Assembly (NCBI GenBank): GCA_015068605.1
Contig: SVKF01000004.1
Span: 105,949 to 142,253, forward strand
Length of the DNA stretch: 36,305 bases
Direction of reading: 5' to 3'
Origin: Oscillospiraceae bacterium
Lineage (GTDB): Bacteria > Bacillota > Clostridia > Monoglobales > Monoglobaceae
Every line of letters begins with the position of its first letter. Position 1 is the first letter of the stretch. Below the pieces are notes generated by a model that saw only the letters and a list, made by a program, of their open reading frames with translations, ran no database searches and was not told the DNA's origin. The position numbers and the translations under genes are program-made. Positions 29,687 to 36,305 of the stretch are shown here, in pieces.

Positions 29687-29801
29687 CACCCTTGTTTTTA
29701 GGTATATTCAGGGATATATTCTACAAAAGGTTTTCTCACTCCCTGTTGTTTTTTCCTCTTTTCTTGCGATCCGGAGTTTTTTTAACATCCCCTGGTCTTT
29801 A

Positions 29802-31757
29802 TTATTTAAGTTCAACACTGTATGTCGCTGTAAGCGGTTCCATATTTCCGTTCCACATCATAGCTTTAACAATATATTTAACGCCTTCTTCAAACTGACA
29901 GTTCAGACTAAAGCTTTTCTGTCCGGTTGTGGCTTCCGAAACTGCGCAATCTATAAGCTTTCCGGATTCAGCTTCAAATACTGAAACATAAAGCGTCGGA
30001 CTTGTTTCATTTGCAGTTGAATTATCTGCATTTATATTTGTTGTTCCCTCAGCCTTATTTTCTCCTTTTGTTGCACTAACATCATAGATATAGAAATCCT
30101 TTTTCTTAAATGTTACATCTGTTGTTCCCGACGAAATTTCAACTTCGCCAACTTCATATTCAGCATTTCCAATCAACGCATAATAACCATTTTCGGGGTT
30201 TACATAAATTTTTCCGCTTGCGTTTGTCCCATTAACAACACCGCCTGTTGTGGCTTTTATCGTGTAATCAGCATAGCTCTTAAACGGATACATCACTGCA
30301 AGAATACCGGTGTCCTGTTTTCCAATTTTTCCGCTGTGTGTACTGTAACTTCCGTTAACAAAGATGAGTCTGCTTTCTTCCGCCGAGTTATTTTGACTGT
30401 CACGGCTTCCTGCATAAATACCCATATCAAGCTGATTTTCACTATGGAGCTCATTTTGCGTCACAAGCTTCACTTCCGGATAAATCACAAGGTTTGTTGT
30501 TCCTGTTACAAAATTATGTGAAGCCCATACTAAACTTAACCCATCTCTATATAAGTTATTATAACAACCCGAATAAACTCGTCTTGAAACATCTCCGCCC
30601 ATAAGGGTTATATAAGTATTTCCCGTCATTGCGGCAGATTCACTTCCGCCAAAAATAGCTTCAACAAGTCCACCTGCCAAGGTAACATGGGTGTCACAAT
30701 TTGTAAGAGCTGTATTTGTTGAACCGCCATAGACATTCATGACTTTTCCGCCGCTTATATAGATATTTGTTTCCTTTGCATTTCCCTTCGTGCTCTCTCC
30801 TGCACCGCAGACAAATTTTGAAACTGCATTATCTTTAATTGTCACATTCGTTCTTCCTGTTACTGCGCCATTGTATCCGCCACCGAACACATAACAACCT
30901 GAAATAGTTGCGCTGTCCTGGTCATTTATTCCGTCACCGCTGTTTGCGTTTCCGCCTAATATAACATTCGTATTTCCTGTTAATGTACCGCCGTTACATC
31001 CGCCGTAAACTCTATAAAACTTGCCACCGAGAAGTTCAAGATATGTATCCCCTGTCAAATCCGCATTCTTCTTGCCGCCATAAACATAAAGGCTTTTTGA
31101 ATTTGCAGAAGAGCCGTTTCCTGCATCCGATGTAACCGTTTCGGTTATCCTGAACTTATAACCGTTAGCATAAATTCTTGCAGCACCGCTTATTAAAACA
31201 TTATCAATCGTAAGCTCGCCGTTAAGACTTACCTCTGACGGAAGCGTAAGCTTAACAGATGCGTTGTTTCCTCTTATTTTAAGCATTCCGCTGTGAGCCG
31301 GTGCTTCTACATAAGTCGTATCATCTAAAATCACAATTTCGTCAATCAAAGCAATATATTCATAAGCTTTTTCCAAAGTTTTAAGCGGTGTATCTTCCGA
31401 AAGACCGATATTACCATCATCACCCGATGCAGATACATATGCAGTCATTTTTTCAGCTCCGCCTGCAATGCTAAAATCAAGATTTGAATAAACATTATAA
31501 GTATTTTCCTCAAAGAACGGCAGCATAATCATAAAGCTTCCGTCCGAATTAACGGCACTTTGGTCAATATACTTGATTTGCTCCGCTGTAATATCAGACC
31601 TGTCAACAACATCAGAATCAAGAACCAAAATCGTAACCTGACTTGCGTCAGAATTTGTCTGTCCATACATCATCATAACATCTGATGCAAATGCAGCTTG
31701 ACTCATAAGTATTGCGACTGAAATCACAATACACAAAAATCTAATCATTTTTTTCAT
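29802..31757 (-). CDS. Secreted right-handed beta-helix-like repeat protein
   Basis: A 651-aa exported protein of unknown function. Signal peptide 1-25 (MIRFLCIVISVAILMSQAAF, then AS). Residues 106-138 carry the YVSASGDDGNIGLSEDTPLK-TLEKAY signature that starts many parallel beta-helix proteins. Residues about 222-400 hold about six repeats of the form VYGG-x-LTGNT-x-V-x-L-x-GG. A Thr/Asn-rich C-terminal region follows, with a beta domain near the end. No SLH, LPXTG or dockerin is visible, so it may be released or bind non-covalently. GGAGG precedes the ATG. It has its own promoter (31783-31811). Confidence 0.8.
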   Translation of the reverse strand: MKKMIRFLCIVISVAILMSQAAFASDVMMMYGQTNSDASQVTILVLDSDVVDRSDITAEQIKYIDQSAVNSDGSFMIMLPFFEENTYNVYSNLDFSIAGGAEKMTAYVSASGDDGNIGLSEDTPLKTLEKAYEYIALIDEIVILDDTTYVEAPAHSGMLKIRGNNASVKLTLPSEVSLNGELTIDNVLISGAARIYANGYKFRITETVTSDAGNGSSANSKSLYVYGGKKNADLTGDTYLELLGGKFYRVYGGCNGGTLTGNTNVILGGNANSGDGINDQDSATISGCYVFGGGYNGAVTGRTNVTIKDNAVSKFVCGAGESTKGNAKETNIYISGGKVMNVYGGSTNTALTNCDTHVTLAGGLVEAIFGGSESAAMTGNTYITLMGGDVSRRVYSGCYNNLYRDGLSLVWASHNFVTGTTNLVIYPEVKLVTQNELHSENQLDMGIYAGSRDSQNNSAEESRLIFVNGSYSTHSGKIGKQDTGILAVMYPFKSYADYTIKATTGGVVNGTNASGKIYVNPENGYYALIGNAEYEVGEVEISSGTTDVTFKKKDFYIYDVSATKGENKAEGTTNINADNSTANETSPTLYVSVFEAESGKLIDCAVSEATTGQKSFSLNCQFEEGVKYIVKAMMWNGNMEPLTATYSVELK

Positions 31758-31782
31758 ATCATTTCCTCCATTTCACATAAAT

Positions 31783-31811
31783 AATTTAACACACCTAAGG
31801 TGGTGTGTCAA
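31783..31811 (-). promoter_or_regulatory. Promoter of the beta-helix gene, with palindrome in the spacer
   Basis: On the minus strand TTGACA (31811-31806), 17-bp spacer, TAAATT (31788-31783). The inverted repeat ACACACC-6-GGTGTGT (31789-31808) overlaps the whole spacer and contains a tighter CACCTAAGGTG palindrome, well placed for a repressor. No candidate regulator gene is adjacent. Confidence 0.65.
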
Positions 31812-31826
31812 GATATTTTAATAATA

Positions 31827-31875
31827 TTATGTAAACCATTCCGGTATTGTTTTTTACCCATTTTAGTTTACATAA
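31827..31875. repeat. Inverted repeat TTATGTAAAC / GTTTACATAA
   Basis: Perfect 10-bp arms at 31827-31836 and 31866-31875, separated by 29 bp, immediately upstream of the beta-helix gene promoter. They could be paired regulator half-sites. The arm resembles the XerD-binding half of Bacillus dif, but no matching XerC half is present, so I do not call a dif site. Confidence 0.4.
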
Positions 31876-31909
31876 CAGTTATTTTTTCTTAAAAAAGCCT
31901 ATTATATAG

Positions 31910-31991
31910 TTATTCGCAGAGTTATCCACATTATCCACAGGGATAAGCTGTTTTTAAATGAAAATCACCTTTAAAAGCAATGTTATCCCCA
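31910..31991 (+). promoter_or_regulatory. DnaA-box cluster
   Basis: Two perfect consensus DnaA boxes TTATCCACA stand head-to-tail with no gap (31922-31930 and 31931-31939). Near matches lie on the same strand at 31910-31918 (TTATTCGCA) and 31983-31991 (TTATCCCCA). The surrounding DNA (31812-32089) has no credible gene; the minus-strand frame reaching back from rpmE is an artefact of low-complexity sequence. The window has no dnaA or other origin genes, so a DnaA-titrating or regulatory cluster is more likely than an origin. Confidence 0.5.
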
Positions 31992-32089
31992 TTTTAACGG
32001 GCTTTTCCGTTGTTTTTTCGACAAACTCAAAATCGACTTTTTGGTTTACAATAACCATCATACGTATATCAACATTTTTCTCTTTTCTA

Positions 32090-32124
32090 TAAAAAATAAT
32101 AACAGAGCATCCCTGCTCTGTTAT
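32090..32124 (-). terminator. Intrinsic terminator of rpmE
   Basis: On the minus strand ATAACAGAGC-AGGGAT-GCTCTGTTAT (10-bp perfect stem), followed by TATTTTTTATAG. It lies 50 nt after the rpmE stop. Confidence 0.88.
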
Positions 32125-32173
32125 AAACTGTAGAATTTTTGATTTTAACAATCCGCCTAAAAAACTGGTTTGA

Positions 32174-32380
32174 TTATTTATCTTCCAAACCAAAACGCTT
32201 TCTAAACTTATCAACGCGTCCGCCTGTATCAACAAGCTTCTGCTTACCTGTATAGAAAGGGTGACACGCAGAACAAATTTCTATTGAAATATTCTCCTTT
32301 GTTGAACCTGTTTCTATAACATTACCGCAAGCACATCTGATAACAGTCTGCTTATAATCGGGATGTATTCCTGCTTTCAT
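32174..32380 (-). CDS. rpmE: 50S ribosomal protein bL31 (zinc-binding form)
   Basis: Large-subunit bridging protein. 68 aa: [20 protein letters not shown], then [20 protein letters not shown] and [10 protein letters not shown]. The four zinc-binding Cys (C16, C18, C36, C39) make this the zinc-containing type rather than the zinc-free YtiA form. It is monocistronic, with its own promoter and terminator. Confidence 0.97.
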   Translation of the reverse strand: MKAGIHPDYKQTVIRCACGNVIETGSTKENISIEICSACHPFYTGKQKLVDTGGRVDKFRKRFGLEDK

Positions 32381-32428
32381 CTATTTCACCTCTTTCTTTA
32401 GAGTGTTCTAATCTACATTAGCTTATAT

Positions 32429-32457
32429 AGTATAGCATAAAAAAAATGTAAAGTCAA
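32429..32457 (-). promoter_or_regulatory. Sigma-A promoter of rpmE
   Basis: On the minus strand TTGACT (32457-32452), 17-bp spacer, TATACT (32434-32429), start near 32422, giving a 42-nt leader ending in GAGGTG before the rpmE ATG. Confidence 0.75.
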
Positions 32458-32490
32458 GACATTTTTTCAAAATTTATATCGGTTTTTTTG

Positions 32491-33423
32491 TTATATGTTT
32501 TTGCTCGTATTCAACAATAAAACTCTATTGAAATTTTCGTAAAGAATTTTGCTTATCAGTTTATCCTTATATCCTCTTTTTTCCATTAAATCAACAAGCC
32601 GACTCATATCCTCTACCCCTGTTATTCCGTCAGGCAGGCTGTCAACTCCGTCAAAATCAGAGCCTATTCCCACATTATTTTCTCCGCCAAGATTTAATAT
32701 ATATTCGATATGTTCAATTATTTTCTCAAAGCCACATCTACCGTCTTCGCTTAAAAATACGGGATAAAAATTAACACCTATCACACCATTTTGTCTTATA
32801 ATTTCTTTTATCTGCTCATCTGTTAAATTTCTGCTGTGTGAACATATTTTTCTCACATTTGAATGAGAGGCAATAAAAGGCTTTTCGCTACACTTTGCAA
32901 CATTCCAAAAACCTTTTTCGGAAATATGCGACACATCAACAATCATTCCGATTTCATTCATACGCTTTACAACATTTCGTCCAAATTCGGAAAGCCCTTT
33001 TCCCGAATAATCACCTATTCCTCCGCACAGTTCATTGTCATAATTCCATGTAAGTGTCAAAATACGTACACCAAGATTATAAAAATAATCTATGTTTTGA
33101 ATTTCTCCACCGAGAGCTTCTCCACCCTCTATTGATAAAATCGAAGAATATGTGTTTTTGCCCAAATCTTCTGTGCTTTCTATGCCAAGGATACCGCATT
33201 TGTGTATCTCATCTTTATACTTTAAAATCAGCTTTTCTGTGTATGCTTTCGGACTTTCCGAAATTGCTTTTCTGTCAACAAACGCCGCAAAAACCTGGGT
33301 ATATTTAGGATATTGCTTCATTCTTTCAAAGTCAGTATGACAACTGTTTTCCTTTAAGTTCTGATTTGTTTCATAAATTTTGCTTACAGTATCCGCATGG
33401 GCATCAAATATGCCGAATTTCAT
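32491..33423 (-). CDS. Membrane-dipeptidase family (M19) peptidase
   Basis: Zinc dipeptidase of the renal dipeptidase family (alpha/beta barrel), 310 aa. Metal and catalytic residues are placed as in the family: HxD in GIFDAHADTVSK, Glu in SIEGGEALG, His in IVDVSHISE, His in FIASHSNVRKICS, Asp in GIGSDFDGVDSLPDGI. No signal peptide is visible, so it is probably cytoplasmic. Its start overlaps the yraN stop by one base (TAATG), so it is translationally coupled to the rnhB-yraN operon. Confidence 0.92.
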   Translation of the reverse strand: MKFGIFDAHADTVSKIYETNQNLKENSCHTDFERMKQYPKYTQVFAAFVDRKAISESPKAYTEKLILKYKDEIHKCGILGIESTEDLGKNTYSSILSIEGGEALGGEIQNIDYFYNLGVRILTLTWNYDNELCGGIGDYSGKGLSEFGRNVVKRMNEIGMIVDVSHISEKGFWNVAKCSEKPFIASHSNVRKICSHSRNLTDEQIKEIIRQNGVIGVNFYPVFLSEDGRCGFEKIIEHIEYILNLGGENNVGIGSDFDGVDSLPDGITGVEDMSRLVDLMEKRGYKDKLISKILYENFNRVLLLNTSKNI

Positions 33424-33803
33424 TAATAATTCACTCCAAACGCATCTTCTATATGCTCAATTTTTTCAAACTCAAAGTCGTCACCCGTGAACACACCATA
33501 AACCTCAACAACATCAAAACGAAAGTCTGTGTTCGGCTTATTATCATATATATACTTTTCCGCAGTTTCGATTATCTTTTTCTTTTTTCTGTAATCAACC
33601 GCCTCTGCCGGCGTACCGAAATTCTCGTTCTGTCTTGTCTTGACTTCCACAAAAATTATCGTCTTCTTCTTTCGAGCAATTATATCTATTTCACCTTTTC
33701 CGGCAACATAATTTCTCTCAAGAATTTTATATTTATTTTTCAAAAAATATTTTACGGCAATCTCTTCACCGATATTGCCCACAACCTTATTATATTTCTC
33801 CAT
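33423..33803 (-). CDS. YraN-family (UPF0102) putative endonuclease
   Basis: A 126-aa protein with a PD-(D/E)xK-like fold: GNIGEEIAVKYFLKNKYKIL, then GEIDIIARKKKTIIFVEVKT with the D and ExK residues, and FRFDVVEVYG. It commonly lies next to rnhB, as here (1-nt overlap on both sides). Its cellular role is not established; a Holliday-junction-resolvase-like activity has been proposed from the fold. Confidence 0.9.
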   Translation of the reverse strand: MEKYNKVVGNIGEEIAVKYFLKNKYKILERNYVAGKGEIDIIARKKKTIIFVEVKTRQNENFGTPAEAVDYRKKKKIIETAEKYIYDNKPNTDFRFDVVEVYGVFTGDDFEFEKIEHIEDAFGVNY

Positions 33804-34405
33804 TATACTTTACCAAGCACCTTGTCTGTCATAAAACTTTTTCTGTGGACTTCGCTCACACCGTATTGCTGAATTGCCTCCATGTGAGCTTTTGTTCCGT
33901 AGCCTTTGTGTTTCGCAAAGCCGTATTGCGGATATTTTTCATCAAGCTCCACCATAAGTCTGTCTCGACTCACCTTTGCAAGAATCGATGCCGCAGCAAT
34001 ACTCTGGGATTTTGCATCACCTTTTACAATATATGTATACGGAAAATCAAAAGGAATATTATCATTTCCGTCAATTAAAATATGTTCAGGTTTAATCTTA
34101 AGTCCATTTACTGCTTTTTCCATTGCTTTATGTGTCGCCTGTCTTATATTTATTTCGTCAATCTCATCAGGATAACAAAACTCTATGGAATACGCCACAG
34201 CCTTTTCAATTATAACATCAAAAAGCTTTTCCCTCTTCTTTTCCGTAAGCTTTTTTGAATCATTTATTTCCTCTATTACAAGACCTTTCGGGAAAATCAC
34301 CGCCGCCGCACATACAGGTCCCGCAAGAGGTCCTCTTCCTGCCTCGTCTATACCTGCAATTAAGTTTTTTCCGGTTTCATAAACCGAATTTTCAAATTCT
34401 AACAT
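33803..34405 (-). CDS. rnhB: Ribonuclease HII
   Basis: Removes ribonucleotides and RNA primers from DNA. 200 aa with the acidic active site: D and E in IAGIDEAGRGPLAGPV, plus HILIDGNDNIPF and SIAAASILAKVSRDRLM. The TKAHMEAIQQYGVSEVHRKS region is also typical. I use ATG 34405 (GGAGG 6 nt upstream); the longer frame to 34444 runs through the upstream terminator. It overlaps yraN by one base. Confidence 0.95.
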   Translation of the reverse strand: MLEFENSVYETGKNLIAGIDEAGRGPLAGPVCAAAVIFPKGLVIEEINDSKKLTEKKREKLFDVIIEKAVAYSIEFCYPDEIDEINIRQATHKAMEKAVNGLKIKPEHILIDGNDNIPFDFPYTYIVKGDAKSQSIAAASILAKVSRDRLMVELDEKYPQYGFAKHKGYGTKAHMEAIQQYGVSEVHRKSFMTDKVLGKV

Positions 34406-34419
34406 AACTTTCCTCCTAT

Positions 34420-34445
34420 GAAAAATGCCGACATCAGCCGGCATT
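34420..34445 (-). terminator. Hairpin between rbgA and rnhB
   Basis: On the minus strand AATGCCG-GCTGATGT-CGGCATT then TTTC. It begins 7 nt after the rbgA stop and lies just before the rnhB ribosome binding site; a modest terminator allowing read-through. Confidence 0.55.
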
Positions 34446-34451
34446 CAGTTA

Positions 34452-35306
34452 TTACTTTATCGGTGCTTCAAGGGATATATTTCCGATTTTTGCACTTCTG
34501 AAATCATCGAGAACAAGATTTGAAACACGAAGCATATCAACATTGCCCCCCGAAACAATACAACCTCTTTTTCTCCCGATAAGCTCTAAAAGCTCATAGC
34601 TTTCAATTTCCTCAAACCCGTCTTCAAGCTTATATCTTTCCGCAAGATTTTCAGGATAATTATTTTTGAGATAATCAATAAGATAAAATGCAAGCTCCTC
34701 AATATCCATTATCTCATCTTTAATTCCACCCGTAAAAGCAATTCTTTTGGCAACCTCTTTATCCTCAAATTTAGGCCAAAGAATACCCGGCGTATCCAAA
34801 AGCTCATATTTCCCTGCAATTCTTATCCACTGTTTTGTTTGCGTCACACCCGGACGATTTCCCGTTTTTGTTGCCGCTCTTCCCGAAAGCTTATTTATAA
34901 AGGAAGATTTTCCAACATTCGGTATTCCAACCACCATCATTTTAATCGCATGACGAAGCATACCTCTCGCTTCGTCTCTTTTAAACTTTTCCGCAAGAAC
35001 CTTTTCAAGCTCTTTGTCGATGCTTTTAAGTCCCTGACCGCTTAAGCTGTTAATCTCAACAGCAGAAATACCTTTTGAGCGAAACCACGAAATCCATTTT
35101 TTATTAGTGTCGCCATCCGCCATATCACTCTTATTAAGCACGACTATTCTCGGCTTATTGCCAACAATTTTGTCAATCTCGGGATTTCTTGACGAGAGCG
35201 GAAGCCTTGCATCAACCAACTCAATAACAACATCAACTAATTTTATATTTTCCTTAAGCAAACGACGAGTTTTCGCCATATGCCCCGGAAACCACTGTAA
35301 TTCCAT
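34452..35306 (-). CDS. rbgA: Ribosome biogenesis GTPase RbgA (YlqF)
   Basis: GTPase for late 50S assembly. It has the circularly permuted motif order of the family: G4 VVLNKSDMADG first, then G5-like SLSGQG, then G1 GIPNVGKSSFINKL, G2 GVTQTKQW and G3 LLDTPGILWPK. It begins MELQWFPGHMAKTRRLLKEN as expected, and has the RbgA C-terminal helical domain. 284 aa. It lies 11 nt after lepB; lepB-rbgA-rnhB is conserved in Firmicutes. Confidence 0.96.
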   Translation of the reverse strand: MELQWFPGHMAKTRRLLKENIKLVDVVIELVDARLPLSSRNPEIDKIVGNKPRIVVLNKSDMADGDTNKKWISWFRSKGISAVEINSLSGQGLKSIDKELEKVLAEKFKRDEARGMLRHAIKMMVVGIPNVGKSSFINKLSGRAATKTGNRPGVTQTKQWIRIAGKYELLDTPGILWPKFEDKEVAKRIAFTGGIKDEIMDIEELAFYLIDYLKNNYPENLAERYKLEDGFEEIESYELLELIGRKRGCIVSGGNVDMLRVSNLVLDDFRSAKIGNISLEAPIK

Positions 35307-35317
35307 ATTCTTTCCTC

Positions 35318-36016
35318 TTAATCTAATGTACCGAAATCGCCAAGCGGCCAGAATCTGAATACCGCGTGTCCCATAATTTCATCTTCCCTGAATAATCCAA
35401 GGTTTCTGCTGTCACTGCTGTTTTCTCTGTTATCACCCATAACGAACACCTCATCATTTCCGATAACAATAGGATTTTCAAGGCTATATGTCGGGTCTTC
35501 AAAAACTTCCTTAAATTCACCATGATAGCCAATGCCGCCAAAACCTACACTGCTAACAGGAAGAACAGTCTTACCTTTTATATAGTCCTCTTCAATAAGC
35601 TCACCATTCACATATACCTCAGCCGTATACGGGTCTATATATATTGTATCACCTTCTGTTGCTATAACTCTTTTAACAAGAGCCCCTTTCGGATGTTTAT
35701 CCGATTCAATTATAACAATATCGCCCTTTTCCGGTGTATAGAAAAGCTTATTAACATAAAGTCTTTCACCGTCATGTAAAGTATTTTCCATACTTGCACC
35801 ATCAACAAGAGCAAGAGTCATACCAAATGTTCTCAAAACCATTGCGATAACAACCGCAACTCCAATAGCCACAACCCAATCAATCAATTCTTTTCTCCAT
35901 CCTGTCTTCCATATGCTTACAGGTTCTTCATTAGTCTCCTCTTGAATAACAGCATCTTGCTGAATCTCTGTCTCCTGCATATTATTTTCCTGATTATCAA
36001 AATTTGCACCCTGCAT
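35318..36016 (-). CDS. lepB: Signal peptidase I
   Basis: Membrane-bound serine protease that removes export signal peptides. 232 aa: an acidic, Gln/Glu-rich cytoplasmic N-terminus (about 1-35), one membrane helix (about 44-63, IDWVVAIGVAVVIAMVLRTF), then the catalytic domain. Nucleophile S75 is in DGASMENTL and general base K115 in GALVKRVIATEGD, with box E FVMGDNRENSSDSR. AAGGAGG precedes the ATG. It lies downstream of rplS and upstream of rbgA. Confidence 0.96.
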   Translation of the reverse strand: MQGANFDNQENNMQETEIQQDAVIQEETNEEPVSIWKTGWRKELIDWVVAIGVAVVIAMVLRTFGMTLALVDGASMENTLHDGERLYVNKLFYTPEKGDIVIIESDKHPKGALVKRVIATEGDTIYIDPYTAEVYVNGELIEEDYIKGKTVLPVSSVGFGGIGYHGEFKEVFEDPTYSLENPIVIGNDEVFVMGDNRENSSDSRNLGLFREDEIMGHAVFRFWPLGDFGTLD

Positions 36017-36030
36017 TTTTATTCCTCCTT

Positions 36031-36070
36031 AAAAAATAAATCAAAAGGTGATTATGCACACATAACCACC
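36031..36070 (-). terminator. Intrinsic terminator of rplS
   Basis: On the minus strand GGTGGTTATG-TGTG-CATAATCACC (10-bp stem, one G-U wobble), then a T-rich run TTTTGATTTATTTTTT just before the lepB ribosome binding site. Confidence 0.8.
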
Positions 36071-36086
36071 CATGACCAATTTACTA

Positions 36087-36305
36087 TTAAATTTTTTCCT
36101 TAACCTTTGCAGACTTACCAACTCTGTCTCTGAGGTAGTAAAGCTTAGCTCTTCTAACCTTACCGCGACGAGTAACTTCAATCTTGTCCACTTTAGGTGA
36201 ATTCATCGGGAATGTTCTTTCAACACCAACACCGTAAGAAACACGTCTTACTGTGAAGGTTTCCTGGATACCGCCGTGATTCTTCTTAATAACGGTTCCT
36301 TCAAA
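36087..36305 (-). CDS. rplS: 50S ribosomal protein bL19, C-terminal part (cut by window edge)
   Basis: Large-subunit protein near the 30S-50S interface. The last 72 codons are present: [20 protein letters not shown], then [40 protein letters not shown] and the basic tail. Stop TAA at 36089-36087, followed by a good terminator. The upstream part is outside the window, where trmD and rimM are expected from the conserved order. Confidence 0.97.
   Translation of the reverse strand, partial: FEGTVIKKNHGGIQETFTVRRVSYGVGVERTFPMNSPKVDKIEVTRRGKVRRAKLYYLRDRVGKSAKVKEKI

Noticed and set aside
29687-29801. GGGGAT shortly after the stop of the beta-helix gene, as at the other gene ends
   Set aside because: A single hexamer match without a hairpin or the conserved blocks; not enough to call a repeat copy.
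31827-31875. dif-like chromosome dimer resolution site
   Set aside because: Only the TTATGTAAAC half resembles the XerD arm of Bacillus dif; no XerC half is found at the right spacing on either side.
31954-32235. 93-codon minus-strand ORF overlapping rpmE
   Set aside because: It overlaps a certain ribosomal protein gene in another frame, crosses the rpmE terminator and has no ribosome binding site.
1-36305. CRISPR array, prophage, toxin-antitoxin or restriction system
   Set aside because: No regularly spaced direct repeats, phage structural genes or recognisable defence or toxin genes are present.

Overview
The window is about 36 kb of AT-rich chromosome from an endospore-forming member of the Clostridia, probably a gut-type lineage. 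This rests on spoVT, spoIIP and the complete spoIIIAA-AH operon, strong GGAGG-type ribosome binding sites, sigma-A promoters of the TTGACA-N17-TATAAT type, S-layer-homology and dockerin-like surface proteins, and gene orders typical of Firmicutes. The orders are rpsB-tsf; spoIIIA-asp23-nusB-xseA-xseB-ispA; and rplS-lepB-rbgA-rnhB-yraN. No species can be named from the sequence alone.

Layout. 1-1.15 kb: start of tsf, then rpsB with its promoter and leader (minus strand). 1.2-6.3 kb (plus): a PAP2 phosphatase, then the NAD operon nadA-nadB-nadC-niaR behind a promoter overlapped by a 13-bp-arm palindrome, then an AraC regulator. 6.35-6.9 kb: spoVT. 7.2-11.7 kb (minus): a surface-protein cluster (SLH-anchored protein, cohesin-like/dockerin protein, a decayed dockerin protein), a truncated small ORF and a TetR regulator. 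11.7-12.9 kb: a non-coding segment bounded by inverted 18-bp sites and a tyrosine recombinase. 13.2-14.8 kb: spoIIP and a HIRAN-like gene. 14.85-17.2 kb: a polar amino-acid ABC transporter whose binding protein is circularly permuted. 17.2-23.3 kb: thrS, ispA, xseB, xseA, a TsaD-like paralogue, nusB and an Asp23 protein. 23.4-28.3 kb: the spoIIIA operon. 28.4-29.5 kb: a DUF6512-like membrane protein and a divergent ECF S-component. 29.8-31.8 kb: a secreted beta-helix protein. 31.8-32.2 kb: non-coding DNA with tandem perfect DnaA boxes. 32.2-36.3 kb: rpmE, an M19 dipeptidase, yraN, rnhB, rbgA, lepB and the end of rplS.

The most interesting region is 11.7-12.9 kb. Two copies of ACATAATCGAAATTATGT lie in opposite orientation (11800-11817 and 12063-12080). 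They resemble Xer core sites (CATAA, 6-bp centre, TTATG), enclose a strong promoter (TTGACA-N17-TAGACT), and end 12 bp from a complete tyrosine recombinase. The promoter now points into a terminator made from the right-hand site. If the segment inverts, it would point at the TetR gene and perhaps the surface cluster. I read this as a candidate phase-variable promoter switch.

Other notable points: a 125-nt repeat in two divergent, apparently covarying copies, each downstream of a gene-end hairpin (spoIIP and the ECF gene); a near-identical hairpin shared by the spoVT/AraC junction and the spoIIP end; a hairpin burying the spoIIP ribosome binding site; and a gene-fusion junction between the TetR operon and a broken dockerin gene.
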